Shown here: positions 8,601-15,974 of the stretch, in pieces
Position numbering within the stretch: position 1 is the first letter of the stretch
Layout: every line of letters starts with the position of its first letter
Origin: Leptospira johnsonii
Lineage (GTDB): Bacteria; Spirochaetota; Leptospiria; Leptospirales; Leptospiraceae
DNA length: 64,000 nt
NCBI RefSeq assembly: GCF_003112675.1
Contig: NZ_BFAY01000002.1
Coordinates: 1 to 64,000, forward strand
Direction of reading: 5' to 3'
Program-made: the position numbers and the translations under genes
The notes under the pieces: generated by a model
What the model saw: only the letters and a program-made list of their open reading frames with translations
Told to the model about the DNA's origin: nothing
Databases searched by the model: none

Positions 8601-8869
8601 GTTTCCATTCTCCTGTATTTACTATCTCGTGGCCAACGGGAGAATTCGGGGCGATGGGCATAGAAGGAGAAATTAGAACGGGATATCAAAAGGAACTTGC
8701 AGAAGTTAAGGATTGGAAAGAGAGGCAAATTTTATTCGAGCGTTTGGTTGCCGAGGCTTATGAAAGAGGTAAGGCGATCAATATGGCTTCGTACCTGGAA
8801 ATAGACGCCGTGATCGACCCTGCCGAATCCAGGAAATGGATCTTGAGAGGATATGATTCCTGCATTTAG
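5633..8869 (+). CDS. Single-chain biotin-dependent acyl-CoA carboxylase (BC-BCCP-CT)
   Basis: All parts of a biotin carboxylase system are in one 1078-residue chain. Residues 1-450 are biotin carboxylase (KLLIANRGEVSIRIAR at the start, HPGYGFLSEN, the ATP-grasp loop GGGGRGIRI, and RLQVEHTITEE). A biotinyl carrier domain follows, with the biotin Lys at residue 523 in SSMKME. The last ~500 residues are a PccB/AccD5-like carboxyltransferase. The length and order match long-chain acyl-CoA carboxylases that work as single-chain homo-oligomers. The start at 5633 matches the usual start of the biotin carboxylase fold; an upstream ATG at 5519 would add 38 residues and place an operator-like repeat inside the gene. 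The acyl-CoA substrate is not predictable. Confidence 0.88.
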   Translation: MKLSKLLIANRGEVSIRIARAASRIGVPTVSVYSEDDSNSRHRLATDVSSPLKGRGAKAYLDQEDILSIAQREGCDAIHPGYGFLSENSDFARRCGDLKINFVGPNPKTLEVLGDKLKAVLLAESLGVPSLPGLRKVIDLKEAKEFHSKNGIFLLKAIAGGGGRGIRIINSTEELEAKFKSCSEEALHSFGNSNLYAEKYLPIARHVEVQIFGDGSGNILHFWDRDCSLQRKNQKLVEIAPAPFLDPKLREKIISYSLKMASHLSYKSLGTFEFLISPDSEIYFIESNPRLQVEHTITEEITGVDLVETQLEIASGKSFQEIGLDQKKIGPPNGYAIQIRINSETWDQKGEILPSSGKIKVFEPSSGPGIRVDTSVYSGYEVGPNFDSLLAKLIVHSKHFEFSKLIHSAYRALSEFRIEGVKTNLPLLLNVLRRKELDTYEVWTRFIEENIRELLSTSEADHKIYNFEITGDHNLENSKIKEEVPEGLLSFHSPMTGSLIEIYSKEGEAIRKGEKVALLSSMKMEHLLQSETTGIVEKVLVEPGKVVSEGDVLVWIRPEDLEHSSFHHSEEIDPNHIRPDLKEVIDRLTLNEDIARPQAVSKRHKRGQRTARENVADLCDPGTFVEYGSLAIAAQRRRRSLEELIKLSPADGLIAGLGTVNGELFDPRLARVSVLAYDYTVFMGTQGAMNHKKTDRFLEMVEGQKLPLVFFTEGGGGRPGEVDMPAVAGLDLHTFRKYAGLKGKSLRIAIASGRCFAGNAALFGASDIRIATEDSNIGMGGPVMVKGGGLGNFSAEEIGPAETQTKNGVIDILVKNEEEAVLTAKKALSYFQGDIKKFEYKDQKILRTLIPENRLRSYEIRSIISSLADTDSVLEFRKDFAKGIVTSLIRIEGRPLGLIANNPTHLGGAIDAEGAEKAAEFAEFCDLNKLPLLFLCDTPGFMVGPEAEKKGLVRKAAKFFEAGASLQVPVFTIILRKGYGLGAMAMAAGSFHSPVFTISWPTGEFGAMGIEGEIRTGYQKELAEVKDWKERQILFERLVAEAYERGKAINMASYLEIDAVIDPAESRKWILRGYDSCI

Positions 8870-8968
8870 AGAGATTCCAGTTGGAAATAAATGTTTTCTG
8901 AGTCATCGTAAAAATCTTGATTAGATCCGGATCTGTGTTTCTATTTTCCCCTCACATGGGAGGTATTC

Positions 8969-9328
8969 ATGTTTAGAAGTCCTAAAGCCAAAATTATTGC
9001 CTTATTTACCGTGATCGCTTTGACCGTTTCTTTCTCTTATTTGAGCGCTCAAACCTTGAACGTTTACGGAACTTATAAAGTGACTGGTACAAATCCTAAT
9101 GGAAGTAAATACAAAGGAAGTGTTACCATTACTTTGAACGAGGACGGGTCTTACAATTTTGAATGGTCCGTAGGAAATAGTTTTTCCGGAACGGGTACTT
9201 TGAGCGGAAATACTTTAACAGTGGATTGGGGCGATACCTATCCTGTGATCTATACGGTCAAGAATGGAGGGAATCGATTAGAAGGAACTTGGGGGAACGG
9301 AACAGGTACTGAAATCCTTTCCAAATAA
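8969..9328 (+). CDS. Small secreted beta-rich protein
   Basis: The 119-residue product has a signal peptide (MFRSPKAKIIALFTVIALTV, with a probable cleavage site after LSAQ). The mature part of about 90 residues is rich in Gly, Thr, Asn and aromatic residues in alternating patterns (YGTYKVTGTNPNGS, GTGTLSGNTLTVDWG), as expected for a small beta-barrel or lipocalin-like fold. The ATG is preceded by GGGAGG with normal spacing. It stands alone between the carboxylase and a strong terminator, so it is probably its own transcription unit. I do not recognise a function. Confidence 0.75.
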   Translation: MFRSPKAKIIALFTVIALTVSFSYLSAQTLNVYGTYKVTGTNPNGSKYKGSVTITLNEDGSYNFEWSVGNSFSGTGTLSGNTLTVDWGDTYPVIYTVKNGGNRLEGTWGNGTGTEILSK

Positions 9329-9342
9329 GATCTATTAATATA

Positions 9343-9378
9343 AAAATCCCCGTCGTGCTAATGCTACGCGGGGATTTT
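9343..9378 (+). terminator. Rho-independent terminator after small secreted protein
   Basis: AAAATCCCCG (9343-9352) pairs with CGGGGATTTT (9369-9378), followed by CTTT. The A-rich left side lets it also end transcription arriving from the minus-strand cysA gene. Confidence 0.85.
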
Positions 9379-9408
9379 CTTTATGATCCTTTTCTATTTT
9401 TTTTTAAA

Positions 9409-10482
9409 CTAGATCGAAAAATCTTCCAGATATTCTACATATACTTTCGCTTTTCTGATCCTGAGATAAACTGTTTCTCCAGGAAGTAGATTTAACTCTT
9501 TAAAAGTAGATTGGTCCAACAAGGACTCGATCAAAGTTCCCGAATCTAAACGTTTTAATTCAATTCTTACATTTCTACCTGTAGAATGGATATATTGTAT
9601 TTCTGCAGGGATCCCTTGGGAAGAATTTCTGGAAATTTCCACATCGTACGGTCTAACGTAAGCGACTCCCTCTTTGTCCACAACGTCGGAATGTTCCGGT
9701 GTGTCTACATTCAAGTCTCCGATCTTTGCGGTTCCCTCGTGGATCCTTCCATGGAAAAGATTCACGTCTCCTAAGAAGTGGAAAACGAAAGGTGTCTTAG
9801 GTTTATTATACACTTCGTCGGGCGTGCCGATCTGTTCTATTTTTCCGGATCTTAAGATGACAATCGAGTCGCTGACTTCCAACGCTTCTTCTTGGTCATG
9901 AGTCACGAATACGCTCGTGATATGGATTTCGTCGTGTAGTCTTCGGAGCCAAGTGCGTAATTCTTTTCTTACCTTTGCGTCCAAAGCTCCGAAAGGTTCA
10001 TCCAAAAGTAAAAACTTAGGTTCTATCGCTAAGGCTCTCGCCAATGCCACCCTTTGTCTTTGTCCTCCGGATAATTCAAAAGGAAATCTTGCATGGAAAT
10101 TTTCCAACTGTACCAATTTTAAAAGTTGGAATACCTTCTCTTGGATCTCTTCTTTAGAAGGTCTTGTGGATCTAGGGCGGACCTTTAAGCCGAATGCGAT
10201 ATTTTCAAAAATCGTCATATGCCTAAAGAGTGCATAATGTTGGAATACGAATCCTACTCCTCTGTCCTTAGAATTTTTGGATTTGGATTTTTCTCCGTTG
10301 AATAGGATCTCTCCTTCGTCCGGAGTATCAAGACCTGCGATCATTCTTAATAACGTCGTCTTTCCGCTTCCGGAAGGTCCGAGTAGCGCGACTAGATCTC
10401 CATTCGGGATGGTCAGGTCCACTTGATCCAAAGCTTGGAATTTTCCGAATCGTTTACTTACATTTCGAATTTCAATAGACAT
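9409..10482 (-). CDS. cysA: Sulfate/thiosulfate ABC importer, ATPase subunit
   Basis: The 357-residue protein carries a complete ABC ATPase domain: Walker [10 protein letters not shown] near residue 34, Q-loop FVFQHYALF, signature [10 protein letters not shown], Walker [13 protein letters not shown] and the H-loop [10 protein letters not shown]-terminal regulatory domain of about 120 residues follows (from [13 protein letters not shown]), as in CysA. It powers uptake of sulfate or thiosulfate through CysT and CysW at the inner membrane. AGGAG precedes the ATG by 6 bp. It is the last gene of the sbp-cysT-cysW-cysA unit. The N-terminal match and the operon make the assignment firm; sulfate versus thiosulfate is set by the binding protein. 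Confidence 0.93.
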   Translation of the reverse strand: MSIEIRNVSKRFGKFQALDQVDLTIPNGDLVALLGPSGSGKTTLLRMIAGLDTPDEGEILFNGEKSKSKNSKDRGVGFVFQHYALFRHMTIFENIAFGLKVRPRSTRPSKEEIQEKVFQLLKLVQLENFHARFPFELSGGQRQRVALARALAIEPKFLLLDEPFGALDAKVRKELRTWLRRLHDEIHITSVFVTHDQEEALEVSDSIVILRSGKIEQIGTPDEVYNKPKTPFVFHFLGDVNLFHGRIHEGTAKIGDLNVDTPEHSDVVDKEGVAYVRPYDVEISRNSSQGIPAEIQYIHSTGRNVRIELKRLDSGTLIESLLDQSTFKELNLLPGETVYLRIRKAKVYVEYLEDFSI

Positions 10483-10491
10483 TCTATTCTC

Positions 10492-11376
10492 CTAGGATTT
10501 GGAAACCTGAGCGTTTGTATTTTTTTCTTTTCCGAGACCTGTCGTTTCAGGGATCTCCATTTCTTCTTTTCGATGAAGATTTCTCTCCAAGATCGTTTTT
10601 AAGAGTAGGGTAAGAAGAGAAAGAAATACGAGTACCGATGCCGCGGAAAATGCTCCTACCGAATTGTACTCATTATACAACATTTCTATCTGTAAAGGCA
10701 ATGTATTGGTCTTTCCTCGGATATGCCCGGACAATACCGAAACCGCTCCGAATTCTCCCATGGCTCTCGCGTTACAAAGTATAAGTCCGTATAAAAGTCC
10801 CCATTTAATATTCGGGATGATAATTTTGATGAATGTTTGGTAAAGAGAAGCCCCGAGTAAGATCCCCGCCTCCTCTTCTTCTTTTCCCTGGCTTTGCATG
10901 AGAGGGATTAATTCTCTCGCAACAAATGGAAGTGTGATAAATACCGTAGCGATCACTAGTCCAGGAGTATTGAATACGATCTTAATATTCCATTCTTCTA
11001 ATATGTCTCCCATCCATCCTTGTTTTCCAAAAAGTAATAGGAAGATTAGGCCGGAAATTACGGGAGAGACCGCGAATGGAGAATCTATAATGGTAAGAAG
11101 GATATTTTTTCCTGGGAATTCAAATCTGGTTAAAAGAAATGCAGCGATCAACCCAAAGGCGGTATTCAATGGAACTGCGATCCCTGCCACCTTCAATGTC
11201 ATGATCATTGCGGCGATCGTGTCGCTATCCTGTAATCCTTTTAAGTAAGCTTCCCAACCTTGTGCGAACGCTTCTAAGAAGACTACTGTGATCGGAAGGA
11301 TTAGAATGATGAATGCAAGAACTAAGACCGCAAAGATCAAAGATAAGCGGATCCAAACGGATTCTGTTTCTTTCAT
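10492..11376 (-). CDS. cysW: Sulfate/thiosulfate ABC importer, permease CysW
   Basis: This 294-residue inner-membrane protein has about six transmembrane helices and the CysW-type permease signature with the EAA loop ([31 protein letters not shown]), which docks to the CysA ATPase. [26 protein letters not shown] is a segment strongly conserved in CysW. The ATG overlaps the cysT stop codon as ATGA, and AGGAG lies 6 bp upstream, so the two permeases are translationally coupled. The C-terminal tail of about 25 residues is hydrophilic and not needed for the family assignment. Confidence 0.92.
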   Translation of the reverse strand: MKETESVWIRLSLIFAVLVLAFIILILPITVVFLEAFAQGWEAYLKGLQDSDTIAAMIMTLKVAGIAVPLNTAFGLIAAFLLTRFEFPGKNILLTIIDSPFAVSPVISGLIFLLLFGKQGWMGDILEEWNIKIVFNTPGLVIATVFITLPFVARELIPLMQSQGKEEEEAGILLGASLYQTFIKIIIPNIKWGLLYGLILCNARAMGEFGAVSVLSGHIRGKTNTLPLQIEMLYNEYNSVGAFSAASVLVFLSLLTLLLKTILERNLHRKEEMEIPETTGLGKEKNTNAQVSKS

Positions 11377-12200
11377 CCTAGTCTCCTGGAGGCTCTGTTT
11401 TGCAGATAGTTGATCCCGAACATGATCATAAAGGAAAGAACCAACATAAGTACTGCGATCCCTGTCGCTTTTGCGTATTCGTACTGTTCCAATTTGGTAA
11501 CTATGAGTAATGGAAGGATTTCAGTTTTGCCTGGAAGGTTTCCTGAAATAAAAACGACTGATCCGTATTCTCCAATACCTCTAGCAAATGCCATGCTTGT
11601 TCCTGCGAGTAGAGAGGGAACTAACTCCGGTAGGATTACCTTGGTGAAAGTTTGGAACCTGCTCGCTCCTAAACAATAAGCGCTTTCTTCTAATTCCTTA
11701 GGAAGATCTTCCAGGATTGGTTGAACGGTTCTGACTACGAATGGAAATCCTATGAATACTAAAGCGATCACGATCCCGATCGGAGTGTATGCGATCTTGA
11801 TCCCATAAGGTGTGAGATATTTTCCGATAAAACCGCTAGGAGCATAGATTGTGGTTAATGCAATCCCTGCGACCGCGGTGGGAAGAGTGAACGGAAGATC
11901 TACAAGTGAATCTAAGATCTTTTTACCTGGAAAATTGTAACGAACCAAAACCCAGGCGAATAAAAATCCAACGAATAGATTGATAATAGCTGCGACTCCT
12001 CCCGCTCCGAAACTTAAATACAGAGCTTGCTGGATCCTATCCTCTGAAAAAACTTCCCAGAGTCCGGAAACGCCTAAGGTCGCAGATTTAAAAAATAATG
12101 CGGATAATGGAATAATGACTAGTAAGCTTAGGTAGAATACGGTGAGTCCTAAGGACAGACCGAAGCTTGTTTTTGAATAGGGACGGAAAATCAGTTTCAA
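11373..12200 (-). CDS. cysT: Sulfate/thiosulfate ABC importer, permease CysT (CysU)
   Basis: The 275-residue permease has about six membrane helices, [21 protein letters not shown] and the EAA loop [23 protein letters not shown], then [17 protein letters not shown], all typical of CysT/CysU. Translation appears to begin at a TTG (12200) preceded by AAAGGG with 8-bp spacing; no ATG is suitably placed. It pairs with CysW to form the sulfate channel. A 112-bp gap containing a strong stem-loop separates it from sbp upstream, while it overlaps cysW downstream. Confidence 0.92.
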   Translation of the reverse strand: MKLIFRPYSKTSFGLSLGLTVFYLSLLVIIPLSALFFKSATLGVSGLWEVFSEDRIQQALYLSFGAGGVAAIINLFVGFLFAWVLVRYNFPGKKILDSLVDLPFTLPTAVAGIALTTIYAPSGFIGKYLTPYGIKIAYTPIGIVIALVFIGFPFVVRTVQPILEDLPKELEESAYCLGASRFQTFTKVILPELVPSLLAGTSMAFARGIGEYGSVVFISGNLPGKTEILPLLIVTKLEQYEYAKATGIAVLMLVLSFMIMFGINYLQNRASRRLG

Positions 12201-12253
12201 ATGGGAAACCCTTTGAGTCGATTCTTGGGAAACGCCCTATTTCGTCAAACCAA

Positions 12254-12273
12254 GAGCCGCCTGATGGCGGCTC
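12254..12273 (-). promoter_or_regulatory. Intercistronic stem-loop between sbp and cysT
   Basis: GAGCCGCC and GGCGGCTC form a perfect 8-bp GC-rich stem with a four-base loop. Read on the minus strand it is followed only by TTGGTTTG, a weak U-tract, so it may act as a partial terminator or as a 3' stabiliser. Such structures often keep binding-protein mRNA more abundant than that of the permeases. Confidence 0.6.
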
Positions 12274-12311
12274 CCTTTTTGTAAGTAAGGCTCAGTTTGT
12301 TGAGTTTCTAC

Positions 12312-13370
12312 TTACTTCTTTGCTTCGCTGTAGATGGAGTCGAAAAGACCGCCGTCAGCGAAATGTTTTTTATGAGCTGCTGCCCAGGAACCTTCTATAC
12401 TTCTCACATCGAACAAATTGAGTTTAGGGAATTTTGCAACATTCGCTTTTAGGATAGCTGCATCGTTCGGACGGAAGAAATGTTTTGCGATGATTTCCTG
12501 GCCTTCTTTGGTGTATAAGAAATCCAAATAAGCTTTTGCTACTTCTTGGGTTCCTTTTTTAGCAGCCACTTTTTCAACGATTGCTACAGGAGTTTCCGCA
12601 AGAATACTGGTGCTTGGATAAACCACTTCGAATTGAGCATTTCCACCGTTTGCTTTTCTGGACTCGGATAGAGCAAGTTCTGCTTCATTTTCCCAAGCAA
12701 GAAGAACATCACCGATCCCTCTTTGGACGAAAGTAGTAGTGGAACCTCTGGCACCTGTATCCAGAACGGAAGTGTTCTTGTAGAGGTTTCTCACGAACTC
12801 GATCGCCTTTTCTTCGGTTTTATATTGTTTTTTAGCGAATCCCCAAGCAGCTAAATAGTTCCAGCGAGCTCCACCGGAAGTTTTAGGGTTTGGTGTGATC
12901 ACTCCGATCCCTGGTTTAACCACATCGTCCCAGTCTTTGATCCCTTTAGGATTTCCTTTTCTGACTAAGAACACGATTGTAGAATAGTATGGAGTAGAAT
13001 GGTTCGGGAATGCTTTCTCCCAATCTTTGGAGACTGCACCGCTATTAGAAACGATACTATCGATATCGTAAGCAAGTGCAAGAGTGACTACATCCGCTTC
13101 TAATCCGTCGATTACCGCTCTAGCTTGTTTTCCGGATCCGCCATGGGATTGTTGGATAGTAAGGTCTTTGCCGGACTTCTTCTTCCAAGCCTCTACGAAT
13201 TTTTTGTTAATTTCTTCGTAAAGCTCCCGAGTCGGGTCGAAAGAAACGTTTAACAGGGTATCTTCCGCATATGCGGCTAATGAGAAAATACTGATTAAGG
13301 CCAGAGCGCCGATTCCGTTGGCAATTGACCGGAGTATAGAATTTTTAGATTTTGCTTTCATAAGGTTCAC
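12312..13370 (-). CDS. sbp: Sulfate/thiosulfate-binding periplasmic protein
   Basis: The 352-residue protein is the substrate-binding part of the sulfate importer. It has a signal peptide ending near LAAYAED. The mature protein begins with [17 protein letters not shown], a hallmark of Sbp/CysP proteins, and carries [32 protein letters not shown] and [17 protein letters not shown], the conserved loops that hold the oxyanion. Length fits the family. Start: a GTG at 13370 has GAAGGGA about 8 bp upstream, better than the ATG at 13361. It is first in the operon and is divergent from the SpoIIE phosphatase gene. The sequence does not separate sulfate from thiosulfate specificity. Confidence 0.93.
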   Translation of the reverse strand: MNLMKAKSKNSILRSIANGIGALALISIFSLAAYAEDTLLNVSFDPTRELYEEINKKFVEAWKKKSGKDLTIQQSHGGSGKQARAVIDGLEADVVTLALAYDIDSIVSNSGAVSKDWEKAFPNHSTPYYSTIVFLVRKGNPKGIKDWDDVVKPGIGVITPNPKTSGGARWNYLAAWGFAKKQYKTEEKAIEFVRNLYKNTSVLDTGARGSTTTFVQRGIGDVLLAWENEAELALSESRKANGGNAQFEVVYPSTSILAETPVAIVEKVAAKKGTQEVAKAYLDFLYTKEGQEIIAKHFFRPNDAAILKANVAKFPKLNLFDVRSIEGSWAAAHKKHFADGGLFDSIYSEAKK

Positions 13371-13405
13371 TTTTACGTCCCTTCCGACGATAACTCGGAA
13401 TTTTT

Positions 13406-13421
13406 ATCCAATAAATTGGAT
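13406..13421. promoter_or_regulatory. 16-bp palindrome upstream of sbp
   Basis: ATCCAAT and ATTGGAT are perfect inverted repeats around AA, 36 bp upstream of the sbp start codon. The place suits an operator over the sulfate-uptake promoter. No regulator gene for it is present nearby, and I see no SAM riboswitch. Confidence 0.45.
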
Positions 13422-13554
13422 ATTTATCTGTTATAGTCAGAATCGCTCCCTTTTTGTCAAGAAGGGTTTTATATTTTAGGATATTTTTTTCCTATTTTGA
13501 ACGCTTTTTTGATTCTATCCCTCAGAATTCGTTTAAAGCGGATTTTCTAAAGAA

Positions 13555-15600
13555 ATGAAAAAGGCCTTCACCTTCTTAACTCTAATTTTGCTCCCATTCT
13601 TTTTCTCTGGATGTACCGAATCTTTGGCAAAAGTAGAACATCCTGTAATTGTGCAGGGAGTATTGGAGTTAAGTAACTATGATCTCGAAGAACAAGGGCC
13701 CATTCTACTTTCTGGACTTTGGAAATTCAGATGGTTGTATTGGAAAAGTTCCGGGTTAGAGAGCCAAAATTCCTATGAGATAGTCAGCGTACCTTCTTCT
13801 TGGAACGGAAAGAACGGATCCAGATTGGGAGAAGGTTATGGGACCTATGAACTTAACGTAAAACTAAATCGAAATTACGGAGAACTTGCGTTTATCTTAC
13901 AAGAGCAAAGTTCCTCTTACTTTTTATATGTGAACGGCAAACTTTTAGCTTCCTGCGGAGAAGTTGAATTTCCTTCAAGCTTCGATATCACCCTCTTCGA
14001 CGTCCAACCTGCCTGGTGTAATAAGCTTGTGAAATTCACTCCGGATGGAGAAGAGCTGAAGATAGATATGCAGATCGCAAATCGGGACCATAGACTGGGA
14101 GGCTTTTGGGCGCCGATCCGATTCGGAACTTCTTCCAGTATGGAAAAGACCTGGAACGCGGAAAGATTTTTGGATCTATTCTTAGCAGGAGGACTTTTCT
14201 GTATAGGTCTACTAAATCTTATCTATGCGGTGGTCAGAAGGGGAGAAGCAGCCTCCATGTATTTCGGCACATACTGTCTGATCATGGCGATAAGAGGTCT
14301 ATTTTCCGGAACCAGGATCATTTCAGAATATATTGATTTTCTAAAGTATCATCATTACGTCAGGATAGAATATGTTACTTTCTACCTTGCAATACCCGTT
14401 TTTTTAAGTTATATACTTTCCGTTTTCCCGAGAGAATTAAAAAGGATACTAGTGGATCTGGTCTGGTGGATCGCTATCGGAGCCTGTCTTGTTGTCCTAG
14501 TATTCCCGGTTAGAATATTCACATTCACCATTACGATCTATTATTTAGTGGCGTTTCTTGCAGGAACACTCGGATTATTCTCCCTTACTAAAGCGGCTTT
14601 AAGAAGAAGAAAAGGCGCACTCATAATACTCGCCGGTTTCGTATTCGTGTATGCCGCAATGATCCACGATATCTTATACGCTACATTCTATTTAGATACT
14701 GGATATTTTACGAATATAGGCGCATTCGTATTCATAGTAGCCCAATCCGTATTCTTATCCATTAGAAGTTCTGAAAGTTTGGATAGACTTTTGGATCTTT
14801 CCAGGAATTTGGAAAGAAGGGTAGAAGAAAGGACTAAACAACTTAGAAATGCGCTTCGTCTTATCCAAAACGATCTGAATGTCGCAAGAGAGGTCCAAAA
14901 GGGACTCTTAAATCTAGAAGATACATCTTCCAGAAAGATCGGACCGACAAAATTCAGCATCTTACATAAACCTTTGGCAGAAGTAGGCGGAGATCTTTAC
15001 GATATTACGGAATTGCCAAATGGAAAGATCCGCATCTTTCTTGCAGATGCCACAGGCCATGGAATACAAGCTGCCCTTATCACAATCCTGATCCGTAGCG
15101 TTTATGAGGATCTGAGATTAAAGGAGGAAAGTCCCGGAAAACTACTCTCGGAGATAGGCTCTCAGTTCCATGGTAAGTACGGAAATGTGTCCACCTTCTT
15201 CTCTGCATCCATTTTAGAAATTTCTGCCGACGGAAGAAAACTTACTCTTTCTTTGGCAGGATCTCCTCCGGTCTTAGTCCAGAACAAGGACGAAGAACAT
15301 ATAATAGAATGCGAAAACCCGTTAGTGGGTCTTTTAGAAAATTTCCATTTCGAAGATAAGGAGATCCTACTCACTCCTGGTTATAGGATACTTTGTTTTA
15401 CGGACGGACTGACCGAATCTTCCAGACTTCCCGGGGATTTTTACGGGATAGAAAGAGTATTAGCTTACCTAAGAACTGGAGACTCTCAAAGTTTAGAAGA
15501 GTTATTAAGCGGCATCCAAGAAGATCTATTCAGATTTTTAGGAAGTTCCGAACCCAAAGACGATATACTAGTCTTGGGAATAGAAGACCAACGTGTCTAA
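13555..15600 (+). CDS. Membrane-bound SpoIIE-type PP2C phosphatase, 7TM-DISM-like sensor
   Basis: The 681-residue protein joins a sensor to a phosphatase. It has a signal sequence (LLPFFFSGC may be a lipobox). An extracytoplasmic domain of about 150 residues resembles the 7TMR-DISM extracellular beta-sandwich (GLWKFRW, VPSSWNG, YGTYELNVKL). Seven or so membrane helices span about 205-400, and a short coiled coil (LSRNLERRVEERTKQLRNAL) follows. The C-terminal SpoIIE/RsbU PP2C domain carries AEVGGDLYD and LADATGHGIQAA, whose Asp residues hold the metal ions. It probably dephosphorylates an anti-sigma-factor antagonist in response to an outside signal. No partner genes are adjacent. Confidence 0.88.
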   Translation: MKKAFTFLTLILLPFFFSGCTESLAKVEHPVIVQGVLELSNYDLEEQGPILLSGLWKFRWLYWKSSGLESQNSYEIVSVPSSWNGKNGSRLGEGYGTYELNVKLNRNYGELAFILQEQSSSYFLYVNGKLLASCGEVEFPSSFDITLFDVQPAWCNKLVKFTPDGEELKIDMQIANRDHRLGGFWAPIRFGTSSSMEKTWNAERFLDLFLAGGLFCIGLLNLIYAVVRRGEAASMYFGTYCLIMAIRGLFSGTRIISEYIDFLKYHHYVRIEYVTFYLAIPVFLSYILSVFPRELKRILVDLVWWIAIGACLVVLVFPVRIFTFTITIYYLVAFLAGTLGLFSLTKAALRRRKGALIILAGFVFVYAAMIHDILYATFYLDTGYFTNIGAFVFIVAQSVFLSIRSSESLDRLLDLSRNLERRVEERTKQLRNALRLIQNDLNVAREVQKGLLNLEDTSSRKIGPTKFSILHKPLAEVGGDLYDITELPNGKIRIFLADATGHGIQAALITILIRSVYEDLRLKEESPGKLLSEIGSQFHGKYGNVSTFFSASILEISADGRKLTLSLAGSPPVLVQNKDEEHIIECENPLVGLLENFHFEDKEILLTPGYRILCFTDGLTESSRLPGDFYGIERVLAYLRTGDSQSLEELLSGIQEDLFRFLGSSEPKDDILVLGIEDQRV

Positions 15601-15672
15601 AAGAATAAAACCTTTCGTCTTTCGGGAAAGTCGGATGGTTTTCTAGTTTTATTGTATTCAACCTCGAAAATC

Positions 15673-15879
15673 ATGGTTAGAGAGAAGGTGAACGGGTCCG
15701 TTCTAACGAATGTGTCCCGAAATCATTACCTTGTAGAGGACCCTATGGCATTCAAGCTCGACGGGGCAAAATTCCCCACCTTGGAAGAGTTGATTACGGC
15801 TCTGTATCCATTGTATGCGGACAAGATGAGCGAAGCTGAATTTAGAAAGTACGTTCAGGAGAATGTAAAAGAGGAATAG
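15673..15879 (+). CDS. Small cytoplasmic protein of unknown function
   Basis: This 68-residue product has no signal peptide or membrane segment. Its C-terminal half, FPTLEELITALYPLYADKMSEAEFRKYVQENVKEE, looks like two amphipathic helices rich in acidic residues. The ATG at 15673 was chosen; a TTG at 15652 would add seven residues and neither has a good Shine-Dalgarno sequence. A terminator overlaps its last codons, which supports it being a real transcribed gene. I do not recognise the family. Confidence 0.55.
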   Translation: MVREKVNGSVLTNVSRNHYLVEDPMAFKLDGAKFPTLEELITALYPLYADKMSEAEFRKYVQENVKEE

Positions 15880-15892
15880 TCTTCCTCTTTTT
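15867..15892 (+). terminator. Rho-independent terminator overlapping a stop codon
   Basis: AAAAGAGGAA (15867-15876) pairs with TTCCTCTTTT (15882-15891) around TAGTC, with the U-run forming part of the stem end. The left arm encodes the last residues and the loop holds the stop codon of the small gene. Confidence 0.75.
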
Positions 15893-15974
15893 GCCCAGAC
15901 CCTCAGGGCAGATCCTTCTCGTTTAAAGTCCTGTTTTGCTTGTCAATTATAGGGGTTTTCCGTACCCTCTCGGC

